A stretch of 64,000 bases of DNA from Candidatus Electronema sp. (GCA_026645415.1 JAPEVH010000020.1:1-64000); one strand, 5' to 3'; shown: positions 36,285 to 45,518, counted from the first letter of the stretch. A program made the numbers and translations. The notes: generated from the sequence alone by a model not told the origin.

Positions 36285-37553
36285 CTATGAATACGGGCCG
36301 TCTTTCACTATTTCGTAAATTCCATAGGTGAAAATTATAACAGGGGTTAAGCGGTAGGCCAAAGATGTACTCTTCTGCTCTAAATGTTGCATGATATAAG
36401 CACTCAAGACAATCATGGGAGGAATAGCTGTATATGCAACACGCTCTACAATCAAGCCAACCATTGCAAAGAAAACAAGAAATAGAACAGAGATAAATAT
36501 GCTGCCAATCACCATCGGTGACCGAAGCAAGGCTTGCCATTGAATCTTATCTTCAGAACGTCCCATGATAAATGGCAACAGAACTATCAAAAGTATCCAA
36601 CCTTGTTTTCCAGCAAAACCAATAAGCTGAATTGTATTATTGAATAATTTTGATACAAGAACAAACAAGCCGTCTTGCAAAGCATCCTTCATCCACACAA
36701 CGTGATGATAGGCTTCTGTTGAATGGGAATAAAAGCTGCCCGTCTTGTATAATACGTAAAGATACCATAATAAGGATGGCAATATTGTTAAACAAATAAT
36801 AATAACAGAACGCCATAGGAAGCGGATAGCAGCAGCTAGTGTTTGAAAAGGTTTCTCTATTAAAATCGCAGGAATAAGAACAGCAGGGAGAAACAAGAAA
36901 AAACTTGCATAAGTGGTAATTAGAATTCCAGTTAATACTGAAACAAAGAAGATCGATATTTTTTTAAACATATTATGTTTGACAACTTCAAAAAAACTCC
37001 ACAAACAAAAAAGTGGGGAAAAAATGTTTAACATCTGGCTATGCGGAGATAATACAAATGCTTTCGTAATATCATTTATAATAAGCAGTAATCCTAAGAA
37101 AAATAGGATAAACCATGAATTAAAGTTGTTTATTTTTACAAATAAAAAGAAAGAGCCGAGTATAAATAAAATATTTATAATTATATATGTATAATATGTA
37201 TAAACATATTCCATAGGAATGTATTTAGTACTCTTTCCGATTCGTAATAATGTATACCCTTCTACCTCAGGTTCTATTAAGGATATTGCAAATTTGATAA
37301 TTGTAGCAAAAAAAACAAAACCTGGCCGATCTTGCCTAACATTATTTTTTTCGAGTAGTTTACTTGGGTTACTTGCCAGTATAATAAAATCAGGCGAATC
37401 GCAATTCAGTGAAAAACCAAAGAAATTATTTATATAAATATTATGAACACAATATGTTCTCTGCTTTTCATCTGGAACGCGAGGCCCTATCATAAGGGCA
37501 GTCATAAATACAAACAAAATTGTAACAAAGGCATAGAGCATAAATTTATTCAT
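36285..37553 (-). CDS. Polytopic membrane protein, possible GT-C glycosyltransferase, AT-rich
   Basis: 422 residues with about ten membrane helices (for example ISIFFVSVLTGILITTYASFF and VIIICLTILPSLLWYLYVLY). The first loop after TM1 is polar with PRVPDEKQRTYCVHNIYI, and KSTKYIPMEYVYTYYTYI follows. No residue pattern allows a confident family call. It lies between a GtrB-like polyprenyl-sugar synthase and the flippase-like fusion gene, so a role as periplasmic sugar transferase is reasonable. The gene is distinctly AT-rich, like the membrane protein gene at 19-20.8 kb, which suggests it was acquired. Confidence 0.65.
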   Translation of the reverse strand: MNKFMLYAFVTILFVFMTALMIGPRVPDEKQRTYCVHNIYINNFFGFSLNCDSPDFIILASNPSKLLEKNNVRQDRPGFVFFATIIKFAISLIEPEVEGYTLLRIGKSTKYIPMEYVYTYYTYIIINILFILGSFFLFVKINNFNSWFILFFLGLLLIINDITKAFVLSPHSQMLNIFSPLFCLWSFFEVVKHNMFKKISIFFVSVLTGILITTYASFFLFLPAVLIPAILIEKPFQTLAAAIRFLWRSVIIICLTILPSLLWYLYVLYKTGSFYSHSTEAYHHVVWMKDALQDGLFVLVSKLFNNTIQLIGFAGKQGWILLIVLLPFIMGRSEDKIQWQALLRSPMVIGSIFISVLFLVFFAMVGLIVERVAYTAIPPMIVLSAYIMQHLEQKSTSLAYRLTPVIIFTYGIYEIVKDGPYS

Positions 37554-37568
37554 ATTCTTTTCTGTCTT

Positions 37569-39644
37569 CTAATACAAAAATACATCCGGCCAGTTATCAT
37601 TGCCGGTATGAAAGCTCAAGCGTGCCGTGTTGCTCATCGGTGAGCCAATCGGCCAGAGGAAAATCTCGTAATCTGCTGTGTCATGCTCATGCCCACCGGT
37701 GCTGGCTCCATAAACCAACACATTGCCCGTATTAGAAATCTTGGGGAAATACTCGTGGCTGTATTCTGTTGGCGAGTCAAACCAAATCGTCCGTTCCAGC
37801 GTATCAGGATTAACTTTATAAAAAACATTATTTCCTTTTTTATCATGATCAACCTGATAGAGAAACGAGGAATCAGGCGACCAGTTTAGCTCGCAGCCAT
37901 CACCAACCTGTTGGAGCGATTTGTCTTGATGAATCAAAAACGTACCTCGTTTTCCATCTCGAAGCGTCACTGCTAGAGTTTGTCGTATTTCACTCCAAGC
38001 TGGAGTTTCAAGGGTGACTGAGGCGGGGAGCGGCAGATTCCTTCCTGTTTCAAATACCACAGTCTCCTTCCCTGTGGCAAGATCATATTCAACAAACTGG
38101 TTTGCATTGCGCTGAAAATAAACCTTGCTGCCATCCGCTGACCAAGTGGGCACATTGGCATTTTTCGCGAGCAGGCGAGTTTTGCCCGTAGGCAGGTCAA
38201 GGAGCCAAGTATCCCAAGGGTAGTTGTTCCGTTGCGAAACCCATAGTTCCTGCGAGCGGCAGAAAACTACTTGAGTGCCATCTGGCGAGATACGAGGAAA
38301 ATACTCGGTATGTGGATCAGTGGTCAGGCGGCTCAGTTTTCGGTCTGGCAGAGTCAGCATAACTAAATCGTGATTGCCAAAGCGGTTGCTACTCCAGATA
38401 ACAAAACCACGCAGCTTGGCAAGGATTGGATTATCCTGCTGTCCTTCCGCAACAACAGACACTGGCTCGCCCGGCTTAGGCGGAATAAAGGCTCCCATTT
38501 TCTTTACTGACCGCATCTGCAAAGCAAAGAGGATTAGCCCGATAGTCAGCACGCTTCCAGCCAGCAGGAGTAGTTTTTTCTGTTTTCCAGTTCGGATTTG
38601 CTCTATGTCACTTGTTTTACCAACGGCAAAAACAAACAATATCATGGCGCAGGTGCCGACGCTGTAATCAATAACTTGGCTCCAGATGTGCAGAGCCAGC
38701 ATAACAAGGACTGAGGTAAAATAGGCAGCACCAAGAACTGTTAAGGCCATCGCGCCTCCTGCCTCATACGTGCCAAAGCTCATGAAGGAAGGCACCGGCA
38801 GGGCACTGCCTGCTTCTGCGCTCACTAAGGCGACCAGAACAGCGGCAAGTTCGTGAGTAAAATTGGGAAAAGAAGGGAGCACCACGCCAAGAAAGAGAAG
38901 ATATAAGCCAAGGTACTTGAAAAGCCGGACTGCGAGTGATAACAGCAGCACTTTACCAACAATTTTAGCCTGCCGAGCTTGCTCTAAGGCGGCAGCGGTG
39001 TCTTCCGTCAATTTAATGAGTTTACCCGCCCAAGTAGCATTACGAAAGCGGTGCAGTTGCCTGCTAACCCATTGCAGAACAGGGTATAAAAAGAGGAGGA
39101 GGATTGCGCTGGCTGCTAAGATCACCAGAAATACCCCGATCAACCACAGCTGAAAATCAGCTACCAAGAGCTGCCAAGCCATAATGGCAAGAAGGAGGAG
39201 GGCTAAGGCAAGCAGATCGAAAACAAAGGAAATTGCTAGAGAGGACAGACAGGCATCTACGCCGATTTTATAGCCCTTATTAAGCATGGCGATGTAACTC
39301 AGTTCACCAAGGCGGGCTGGGAACATATCCACAAACATGTTTCGGCTTATGGTAACGATCAGGAGATGAAACAGGCTGGGCAAGGTTCTGCGTTCAATGG
39401 TACTAGCTAGAATCAGCCGGTAACGAAGCATACGAAAGAATGCTTGACTAAAGCCAGTCACCGCATACAGAGCCACGCAAAGAAGAGAGGTGTGCGTTAA
39501 AATAGAGAATAAACGCGGGCGAAGAGCTTCTTCAGTTGAATTGCTAAAGCCATTTACTAACAAGCCGAGGATGAGCAAAGAGATGCCCAAGGAAATGATA
39601 AAGTTAAGAAGAAAACGGCCTGTTTTATTTGAGTAATCAATCAT
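37569..39644 (-). CDS. Fusion of a flippase-like (UPF0104/AglD-type) membrane domain with a TolB-like propeller
   Basis: 691 residues. Residues 1 to about 385 are a multi-helix membrane domain of the lysylphosphatidylglycerol synthase TM region/UPF0104 family (GFSQAFFRMLRYRLIL, MFVDMFPARLGELSYIAML, LVSAEAGSALPVPSFMSFGTY). One more helix (KLLLLAGSVLTIGLILFAL) leads to a periplasmic part of about 280 residues with PD40/TolB-type blades: EYFPRISPDGTQVVFCRS, VPTWSADGSKVYFQRN, ELNWSPDSSFLYQVD, EYFPKISNTGNVLVYGA. I do not know this fusion from literature. Start at MIDYSNKTG; the frame also runs into the preceding RND gene. 16 bp separate the RND stop from this start. Confidence 0.82.
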   Translation of the reverse strand: MIDYSNKTGRFLLNFIISLGISLLILGLLVNGFSNSTEEALRPRLFSILTHTSLLCVALYAVTGFSQAFFRMLRYRLILASTIERRTLPSLFHLLIVTISRNMFVDMFPARLGELSYIAMLNKGYKIGVDACLSSLAISFVFDLLALALLLLAIMAWQLLVADFQLWLIGVFLVILAASAILLLFLYPVLQWVSRQLHRFRNATWAGKLIKLTEDTAAALEQARQAKIVGKVLLLSLAVRLFKYLGLYLLFLGVVLPSFPNFTHELAAVLVALVSAEAGSALPVPSFMSFGTYEAGGAMALTVLGAAYFTSVLVMLALHIWSQVIDYSVGTCAMILFVFAVGKTSDIEQIRTGKQKKLLLLAGSVLTIGLILFALQMRSVKKMGAFIPPKPGEPVSVVAEGQQDNPILAKLRGFVIWSSNRFGNHDLVMLTLPDRKLSRLTTDPHTEYFPRISPDGTQVVFCRSQELWVSQRNNYPWDTWLLDLPTGKTRLLAKNANVPTWSADGSKVYFQRNANQFVEYDLATGKETVVFETGRNLPLPASVTLETPAWSEIRQTLAVTLRDGKRGTFLIHQDKSLQQVGDGCELNWSPDSSFLYQVDHDKKGNNVFYKVNPDTLERTIWFDSPTEYSHEYFPKISNTGNVLVYGASTGGHEHDTADYEIFLWPIGSPMSNTARLSFHTGNDNWPDVFLY

Positions 39645-39660
39645 AGTGTCAAGACCCGCT

Positions 39661-42600
39661 TCATCCTGCCAGTACCTGATACAGCTCCAGCCTTTTCCGC
39701 TCCACCGCCTCTTTTCCCGTGACAACGCTTTCTTTAGTCCGTTCCAGCAGGAAGTAGAGCACCGGCACGACCACTAGGGTCAGGAAGGTGGCGGCCATGA
39801 GTCCGAAGATGACCGCTACAGCCATAGACTGCCAGAACTGGCTCGACTCGCTGACCCACGACATGGCCAAGTTGCGGAAGTCATAGGACACGCCAGTGAC
39901 CATTGGCACCAAGCCAAGGATGGTGGTGATGGCGGTCAGGAGCACAGGCCGCAAGCGAGTGGCTCCGGCAGCGACCACTGCCTCACGGACTGGAATACCC
40001 CGTACTCGCAACAGGTTGGTGTAGTCGATCAGGACAATGGCATTATTCACCACCACACCTGCCAGCGAGATCACACCGATACCGGTCATGATAACCCCAA
40101 AAGGCATCTTATAGAGCATCAGGCCAAGAAAGGCCCCACCCATAGACAGAGCCACTGAAGTCATAATCAGGAAAGGCTGACTGACCGAGTTGAACTGGGT
40201 CACTAAGATCAGGAAGATCAGGAGCAGAGCCACGGCGAATGCCTTGCTGAGGAAGTCTTCAGACTCCTGTTGATCCTGATTCTCGCCCGTGAAGGTGATA
40301 CGGTAGCCGGGCGGCAGGGTCATCTGGGCCAGCATCTTCTCAGCTTGCTTTCTCAGCACCGTACCAGTCACCTTGGTTTCATCAACATTCGCTTTGACTG
40401 TCACCACCCGCTCGCAGTTGATCCGGCTGATATTGCCCACAGAGCCAGTAACCTCAATGTCTGCGATGGTTGAAAGAGGCACGGTGGTGCCATTGGGCGT
40501 AGGAAGCAGCAGCTCGCGCAGTACATCCGTGACCTGCCGGTCTTTTTCTGGGAGCTGAACCGTGATGTCGTAGTCATCGCTGCCGTCCCGGAAGGAAGAG
40601 ACTACCAAACCGTTATAGGCCGCTTTCAGGGCAAAGCCAATGGTGCCGGTGCTCAGGCCGAAATAGGCGGCCTTTTGCCGGTCTATCCGCACTTGCACCG
40701 AGGGCGTTCCCTCAACATAGTTGTCGCGGATATCCTCAATATGCGGCAGCTTGGCAAGGGCTGCTTTGATCTTCTTGGCAAGCATCCCCAGCACCGCAAA
40801 GTTGTCGCCAGCAATCTCAATATTGATTGGCGCACCAGTAGGTGGCCCTTCTGCCTCTAAAGCCACGGTCAGCTTTGCCCCTGGTATCTCCGCAATCCGC
40901 TTTCTGATTTGCTCCACGGTGGCGCGGCTGGACTCGGAACGCTCAGTCAAATCAAGAAAGCGAATCCCCACGTGATTGGGGGTGTTGGTCTCAAAGGCCG
41001 AGCTGCCCGTGCTGGCCGAGACCGCCTTGGTGTAGATGATTCTGACATTCTTCAGATCACTGGGGCCATCCGCCCTGCCTTGCCCTGCTACTGCCTTTTC
41101 TATCTGCCCAAGGATCTTGTCAATGTAGTTGAGGTCAGCACCTTCTGGCATGTCAGCATTGACATAGATGCCCTTTGGCTCCGTGCTGGGAAAGAACTCC
41201 ACGGGCGTTTTCAGACCCACCTGCAGCAACCAACCTTGAATCATGAAGACCATTGCAAAGACGGCACAGGCCAAGAGCACCAGAGGGTGGCGCAGGCAGA
41301 AGCGGAGCAGTCCTGCATACGAGCGCAAGAGCAGCCCCTGAATCTCAATCGGCTGCTCCCAAGAGAGATCCGCTGTTGCTGCGGCCCTTTTCGGGATCTT
41401 CATGAACAGAGAGGCAAAGGCCGGGTTAATCACCAAGGCCACAAAGAGGCTGGCAGTCAGGGTGATGATTAAGGTTAAGGGCAGGTACTTCATGAAGTCG
41501 CCCATGATGCCTGGCCACCAGAGCATAGGGGTAAAGGCAGCCAAGGTGGTCAGGGTTGAGCCTATGACCGGCATAGCCACTTCTGAGGTAGCCTTCATTG
41601 CTGCCTCTACCCGGCCCGCACCTTGTTCCATGAAGCGGTAGATGTTCTCGATAATGACGATAGCATTATCCACCAACATGCCCAAGGCAAGGGTTAAGCT
41701 GAACAGGACAACCATGTTCAGGGTAATGCCCAGCATCTGGAGAATGGTGAAGGAGAGCAGCATGGAAAAGGGAATGGCCAAGCTGACCATCACCGCGTTG
41801 CGGAAGCCCATAGCAAAGAAGATAACTCCCAAGACCAAGGCTAGGCCCGTAAGGATGTTATTCTCCAAGTCCGCAACCATCGTCTCGGTGTCCTTGGCCT
41901 TGTCCAGTACCTTGGTGATCTCGGTGCCCTTGGGCCAGCTTGGTTGCCGCTTCTCTAGGATCTTCTCTACTTCCCCAGCAATGGCAATGATGTTCTCCCC
42001 TACCCGCTTCTTCACGGCAATGTTGACCGCAGGCAGACTGTTCATGCGTGAGCGGCTACTCTCCTCCTTAAAGCCGTCATAGACCGTGGCCACGTCTTTC
42101 AGATACACGGGCTGCCCTTTATGCGAGGCCACGACCAGTCCGTAGAGTTCCTCTGGCGTACTGAACTCACCTGGCACCCGCAACTGGAACTTGCCATCAC
42201 CAAGGTGGAGAGCACCCCCAGAGGTATTACTGTTCTCACTCTGCACCGCCGCTTGCAGGCTGTTGATGGTCAGGCCGTAATAAGCCAGCTTCTCCGCAGA
42301 GACCTCAACGCGGATCTCCCGCTCCTGGCCGCCCGTGACAGTTGCCTCAAGCACACCCGGCACCGCCTCGATCTCGTCCTTCAGATCGTCAGCAATCTGC
42401 TTCAGAGAATGCAGGCCGCAGGTGCCAGAGAGCGAGTAGATCAAGATCGGCATCTCGGAGATGTTGACCTCAAAGACGCTGGGGTCATCTTCCAAGTCTG
42501 TGGGCAGGTCGTTCTTGGCCTCATCCACCTTATCCTTGACCTTGCGCAGCGCGTCATCAATATCAATGCCAGTGAGGAACTCGACATCAATCATGGACGC

Positions 42601-42861
42601 GCCCTCAGCACTCACCGACTTGATGTTCTTGACTCCATCCAGCCCCTTGAGCTTGTTCTCAATCTTAATGGTGACCGAGGTCTCCATATCGCCGGGAGCC
42701 ACGCCCCGGTAGTTGGTCGAAACAAAGACATGGGGAATGCTAACATCTGGCTCTGCCTCGCGCGGCAGGGTCAAGTAGCTGTAGGTGCCGATGAGCAAAA
42801 TCAGGACACCGAGAACCATCACGGCGATGTTTTGTTTGACTGCTGTGTCAGAGATAATCAT
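39661..42861 (-). CDS. RND efflux transporter permease
   Basis: 1066-residue inner-membrane pump of the AcrB-like HAE family. N-terminus IISDTAVKQNIAVMVLGVLI, then PREAEPDVSIPHVFVSTNYR, two large periplasmic loops, twelve helices. TM4 has LGMLVDNAIVIIENIYRFM with the Asp of the proton relay, and the second half GVISLAGVVVNNAIVLIDYT and RLRPVLLTAITTILGLVPM. Start at MIISDTA (42861); the longer frame to 42927 enters the 23-bp repeat region. Partner fusion protein gene lies upstream but is separated by Roco gene 2. No outer-membrane TolC-type gene is present in the window. Substrate not predictable. Confidence 0.94.
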   Translation of the reverse strand: MIISDTAVKQNIAVMVLGVLILLIGTYSYLTLPREAEPDVSIPHVFVSTNYRGVAPGDMETSVTIKIENKLKGLDGVKNIKSVSAEGASMIDVEFLTGIDIDDALRKVKDKVDEAKNDLPTDLEDDPSVFEVNISEMPILIYSLSGTCGLHSLKQIADDLKDEIEAVPGVLEATVTGGQEREIRVEVSAEKLAYYGLTINSLQAAVQSENSNTSGGALHLGDGKFQLRVPGEFSTPEELYGLVVASHKGQPVYLKDVATVYDGFKEESSRSRMNSLPAVNIAVKKRVGENIIAIAGEVEKILEKRQPSWPKGTEITKVLDKAKDTETMVADLENNILTGLALVLGVIFFAMGFRNAVMVSLAIPFSMLLSFTILQMLGITLNMVVLFSLTLALGMLVDNAIVIIENIYRFMEQGAGRVEAAMKATSEVAMPVIGSTLTTLAAFTPMLWWPGIMGDFMKYLPLTLIITLTASLFVALVINPAFASLFMKIPKRAAATADLSWEQPIEIQGLLLRSYAGLLRFCLRHPLVLLACAVFAMVFMIQGWLLQVGLKTPVEFFPSTEPKGIYVNADMPEGADLNYIDKILGQIEKAVAGQGRADGPSDLKNVRIIYTKAVSASTGSSAFETNTPNHVGIRFLDLTERSESSRATVEQIRKRIAEIPGAKLTVALEAEGPPTGAPINIEIAGDNFAVLGMLAKKIKAALAKLPHIEDIRDNYVEGTPSVQVRIDRQKAAYFGLSTGTIGFALKAAYNGLVVSSFRDGSDDYDITVQLPEKDRQVTDVLRELLLPTPNGTTVPLSTIADIEVTGSVGNISRINCERVVTVKANVDETKVTGTVLRKQAEKMLAQMTLPPGYRITFTGENQDQQESEDFLSKAFAVALLLIFLILVTQFNSVSQPFLIMTSVALSMGGAFLGLMLYKMPFGVIMTGIGVISLAGVVVNNAIVLIDYTNLLRVRGIPVREAVVAAGATRLRPVLLTAITTILGLVPMVTGVSYDFRNLAMSWVSESSQFWQSMAVAVIFGLMAATFLTLVVVPVLYFLLERTKESVVTGKEAVERKRLELYQVLAG

Positions 42862-42909
42862 GGTGCTTAGGTTGCTGTGTATTGTTTGGACTGCATCGGC
42901 TCGTTGCAC

Positions 42910-43001
42910 GTGACAGCGTAGCGTCACTCAGAGTAACGGCCTAGCGTCACCGTAAGTAACAGCCTACTGTTACCCAGCGTGACGGCCTACTGTCACCCGC
43001 C
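42910..43001 (-). repeat. Four tandem 23-bp units with covarying inverted arms between Roco 2 and the RND gene
   Basis: Units start at 42910, 42933, 42956 and 42979. Each has a 5-base arm, 8 bases, a 5-base arm and a 5-base spacer. On the plus strand the arms are GTGAC/GTCAC, GTAAC/GTCAC, GTAAC/GTTAC and GTGAC/GTCAC. Three of four are perfectly complementary, with a paired change in the third, and the second has a single A-C (or G-U on the other strand) mismatch. The middle is AGCGTAGC, GGCCTAGC, AGCCTACT or GGCCTACT. Lies in the 218-bp gap between the two genes of the operon. Confidence 0.85.
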
Positions 43002-43079
43002 TTCACGCTATGCTGTGACTGATCTCGTGCCCATACGGGTTGGTCCATTCATCGTGTAGGGGCAAAAGATTTTTTGCCC

Positions 43080-45236
43080 CTACTTTCCCCTTTGCGTGGC
43101 GAGGAGGCGTTTGAATGCCTCACTGAGGTTGAAGCTAACTCCAAAGATGCTTGGTTTAAACAGGAATAGGCTGTTGAATACTTCCGAGCCTGACTCCTTC
43201 TTATCAAGATGGGTCTCTATCTTACGCATCAGTTGACGCATCTCCTCTTCTCCTGCTGGCTCCACCAAGCCGATGAGCTGACGCACGCTGTACATCTTGC
43301 CTGAACCCTCGGCAATATAGATGTCCGAACCCTGCTCGGCGTATCTGATCAAGGTCTGGTAATCAGCACTGCACGTAGGGTCATCCGGCATCGGAATCCG
43401 CTCGCTCACGGCCAGCTTCTCAAAGCTGCTGTTGATCTCCCGCAGCGAGAACCAGAGGAAGCTGAGGTATTCCTTGCGGCGCGGGCCATTCACCCAGAGA
43501 TAAATGCGCCGGGCCTCCATATCCGCCTTGACCACCGCCTCGCTGTGGCTGTCCTTGTCGTACAGCACCGCACCAGTGCGCCAGCAGAGACCTTCCTTGA
43601 TCTGCTCATGCCTTTTGACCAAGAAACGGGGCATGACCGAGGGCGGCAGGAAGCTGTGATAATGCAGTACAAAGCCCAGCGCGCTGCTGTAGTCAAAGGT
43701 GAAGTCTGGCTCTGGCACTGGCAGGAGTTGTGGGATGAGCACTGCATTCTCGCCAATGCGCCAGCAGAGCTGGAACTTCCGCATCAGCTCGACAACATAA
43801 GCATGAGTGTGAGCCGGGTAGGAGTATTGCTCGCTGCGGCCCTGCGTCAGGATGTTTCCTAAGCAATCCAAGCAAAGGCGGCCTTTGCGGTCGGCAGTCT
43901 GCTGGGCATTGATCAGCTTATAGACTGCATTCGTCACCCAGATTGGGTTAAGCACATGGATGGTGTTGATGATGTAGTCCTTGAAATGCACGGCCACGCC
44001 GAGATCATGGAGGAAATCCACCAGCGTCTCGCGGTTGTCCTCACCGGCAAGACCCGCCTCTGCGCAGAGGTCGCCGTAGTCCTCGCGGCTGATGTAGGGA
44101 CACTGCATCTGCTCAATGCGCTGCTTGACCTTAAACCAGCTCTGCGGCCAACGGATGCCGATCATCGGCACCTTGCCCAGCTCGTCTATGAGTGCTTCTT
44201 TGAACTGGGCGATGCCCCTGCCGTCAGCGCAGCAGGTGCGGAAGAAGCGGCGGATGCCTTTGTACTTTTCCAGCAGGAAAGGACGGTTGAGGTCAAACGA
44301 GGGGTTGCTGTCCTGCTTGTTGAGCACGACTAAAACCGGCGAGTCCTCGCCAAAGCTCTCGATGTGCTGGAGCCAGTATTCGGGCCGTTCGTCCTTGCGG
44401 CCATCGAGCACGAGGACGTAGAGGCTGCGCTTGGACAGGAAGAACTGGTGCGTGGCGTGCATGATCTCCTGCCCGCCAAAGTCCCAGATGTTGACCTTGA
44501 TCGGCGTGCCGCCCGCCTCCACATCCCAGCCCCGGATGCTGATGCCGTGGGTGGTGTCTTCGTCTTTGTCAAACACCTCGCCGAGGAGCCGCTTAACTAA
44601 CGAGGTTTTGCCTGCCGCACCGTCACCAACGAGGAGGACTTTCACCTCGTTGAGGGGTTGGTCTGCTACTTTTACCGTTACATTTGTATGAATATTAATA
44701 CACGGACTCTGGTCGCCACATGTTATCTGTGTACCATGTTGAAGTGCATCGAAATACCGGCGGATGGCTTCGATGCCTTTCTTGGCGATCTCAAGCGGCG
44801 GGGAGGTGAGGGGGTTGCCGCCGAGGTAAAGCTTCGTCAGCTTCGTGAGCTGGCAGATTTCTGGCGGCAGGCTGGTGAGCTGGTTGCCGACGAGGTAAAG
44901 CTTCGTCAGCTTCGTAAGCTGGCCGATTTCCGGCGGCAGGTCTGTGATATGGTTGTCGCCGAGGTAAAGCTCCGTCAGCTTCGTGAGCTGGCAGATTTCT
45001 GGCGGCAGGCTGGTGAGCTGGTTGCCGACGAGGTAAAGCTTCGTCAGCTTCGTAAGCTGGCCGATTTCCGGCGGCAGGTTGGTGAGCCGATTGCCGCCGA
45101 GGTTAAGCTCCGTCAGGCTTGTAAGTTGGCCAATTTCAGGAGGTAGGGTCGTGAGTTCATTTTCGCTCAGGTTAAGCCTCGTCGACCCGCTTGCCTTTGC
45201 CTCCTCTATCACCTTCAGCAGTTCTTCATTCGTCAT
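43080..45236 (-). CDS. Roco protein: LRR-Roc-COR GTPase (copy 2)
   Basis: 718-residue paralogue of Roco 1. About six to seven regular 23-residue leucine-rich repeats of the LPPEIGQLTKLTKLYL type (residues 20-160), a linker with CGDQSPCINIHTNVTVKV that copy 1 lacks, then Roc: G1 GDGAAGKTSLVKRLLGE at residue 204, G3 NIWDFGGQEIMHATHQF, G4 VLNKQDSN, then CCADGRG in the G5 region. COR follows to the C-terminus, again with no kinase. Start at MTNEELLKVI with AGGTG upstream; a further in-frame ATG at 45284 would add 16 residues. It lies inside an efflux operon, 282 bp after the fusion-protein gene and 218 bp before the RND gene. The LRR region contains a perfect 107-bp DNA repeat. Confidence 0.92.
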   Translation of the reverse strand: MTNEELLKVIEEAKASGSTRLNLSENELTTLPPEIGQLTSLTELNLGGNRLTNLPPEIGQLTKLTKLYLVGNQLTSLPPEICQLTKLTELYLGDNHITDLPPEIGQLTKLTKLYLVGNQLTSLPPEICQLTKLTKLYLGGNPLTSPPLEIAKKGIEAIRRYFDALQHGTQITCGDQSPCINIHTNVTVKVADQPLNEVKVLLVGDGAAGKTSLVKRLLGEVFDKDEDTTHGISIRGWDVEAGGTPIKVNIWDFGGQEIMHATHQFFLSKRSLYVLVLDGRKDERPEYWLQHIESFGEDSPVLVVLNKQDSNPSFDLNRPFLLEKYKGIRRFFRTCCADGRGIAQFKEALIDELGKVPMIGIRWPQSWFKVKQRIEQMQCPYISREDYGDLCAEAGLAGEDNRETLVDFLHDLGVAVHFKDYIINTIHVLNPIWVTNAVYKLINAQQTADRKGRLCLDCLGNILTQGRSEQYSYPAHTHAYVVELMRKFQLCWRIGENAVLIPQLLPVPEPDFTFDYSSALGFVLHYHSFLPPSVMPRFLVKRHEQIKEGLCWRTGAVLYDKDSHSEAVVKADMEARRIYLWVNGPRRKEYLSFLWFSLREINSSFEKLAVSERIPMPDDPTCSADYQTLIRYAEQGSDIYIAEGSGKMYSVRQLIGLVEPAGEEEMRQLMRKIETHLDKKESGSEVFNSLFLFKPSIFGVSFNLSEAFKRLLATQRGK
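44835..45079 (-). repeat. Perfect 107-bp direct repeat within the LRR region of Roco 2
   Basis: Bases 44835-44941 and 44973-45079 are identical by eye, offset 138 bp, which is two 23-residue LRRs. The surrounding LRR units are also very similar (69-bp period). This points to recent in-frame expansion of LRR pairs. Confidence 0.8.
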
Positions 45237-45270
45237 CGCCTGCGCACCTGTGTTCGTTGGTTGTATAGCA

Positions 45271-45454
45271 TTCGGAGTGACCATGCTGGCAGCGCGGGAG
45301 TCAGCATGGTCGCTCGGCAAGTACCAGCATGGTGGTAAGCCAAGTACCAGTATGCTGGTAACGCGGGAGTCAGCATGGTGATACGCTGGGAGTCAGCATG
45401 GTCGCTCGGCAAGTGTCAGCATAGTGACTCCGCAGGAGGCATCATGCTTGGAAT
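45271..45454 (-). repeat. Tandem array of eight 23-bp units before Roco gene 2
   Basis: Units start (plus-strand coordinates) at 45271, 45294, 45317, 45340, 45363, 45386, 45409 and 45432, 8 x 23 = 184 bp. The plus-strand core is GTCAGCATGGT or TACCAGCATGGTGGTA. Inner palindromes covary: TACCA/TGGTA in unit 3, TACCAG/CTGGTA in unit 4, GTCA/TGAC in unit 7. The array ends 34 nt before the Roco 2 ATG, the same distance as in front of Roco 1, and the unit next to the gene overlaps a leader segment conserved between the two genes. It fills most of the 282-bp gap after the fusion-protein gene. Confidence 0.85.
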
Positions 45455-45518
45455 CCGATGCCGCCAGCATCTCTGTGGTTTGCAGGGTAGCCGATGGTAT
45501 TCTCAAGGGCACCCTGTC

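Noticed and set aside
44658-45146. Plus-strand 162-residue frame with a repeated VADEVKLRQLRKLADF-type peptide
   Set aside because: It is the antisense of the Roco 2 LRR region; the repeats come from the LRR coding sequence.
45271-45454. CRISPR array
   Set aside because: Repeats are 23 bp back to back with no spacers, units are degenerate, and no cas gene is present.
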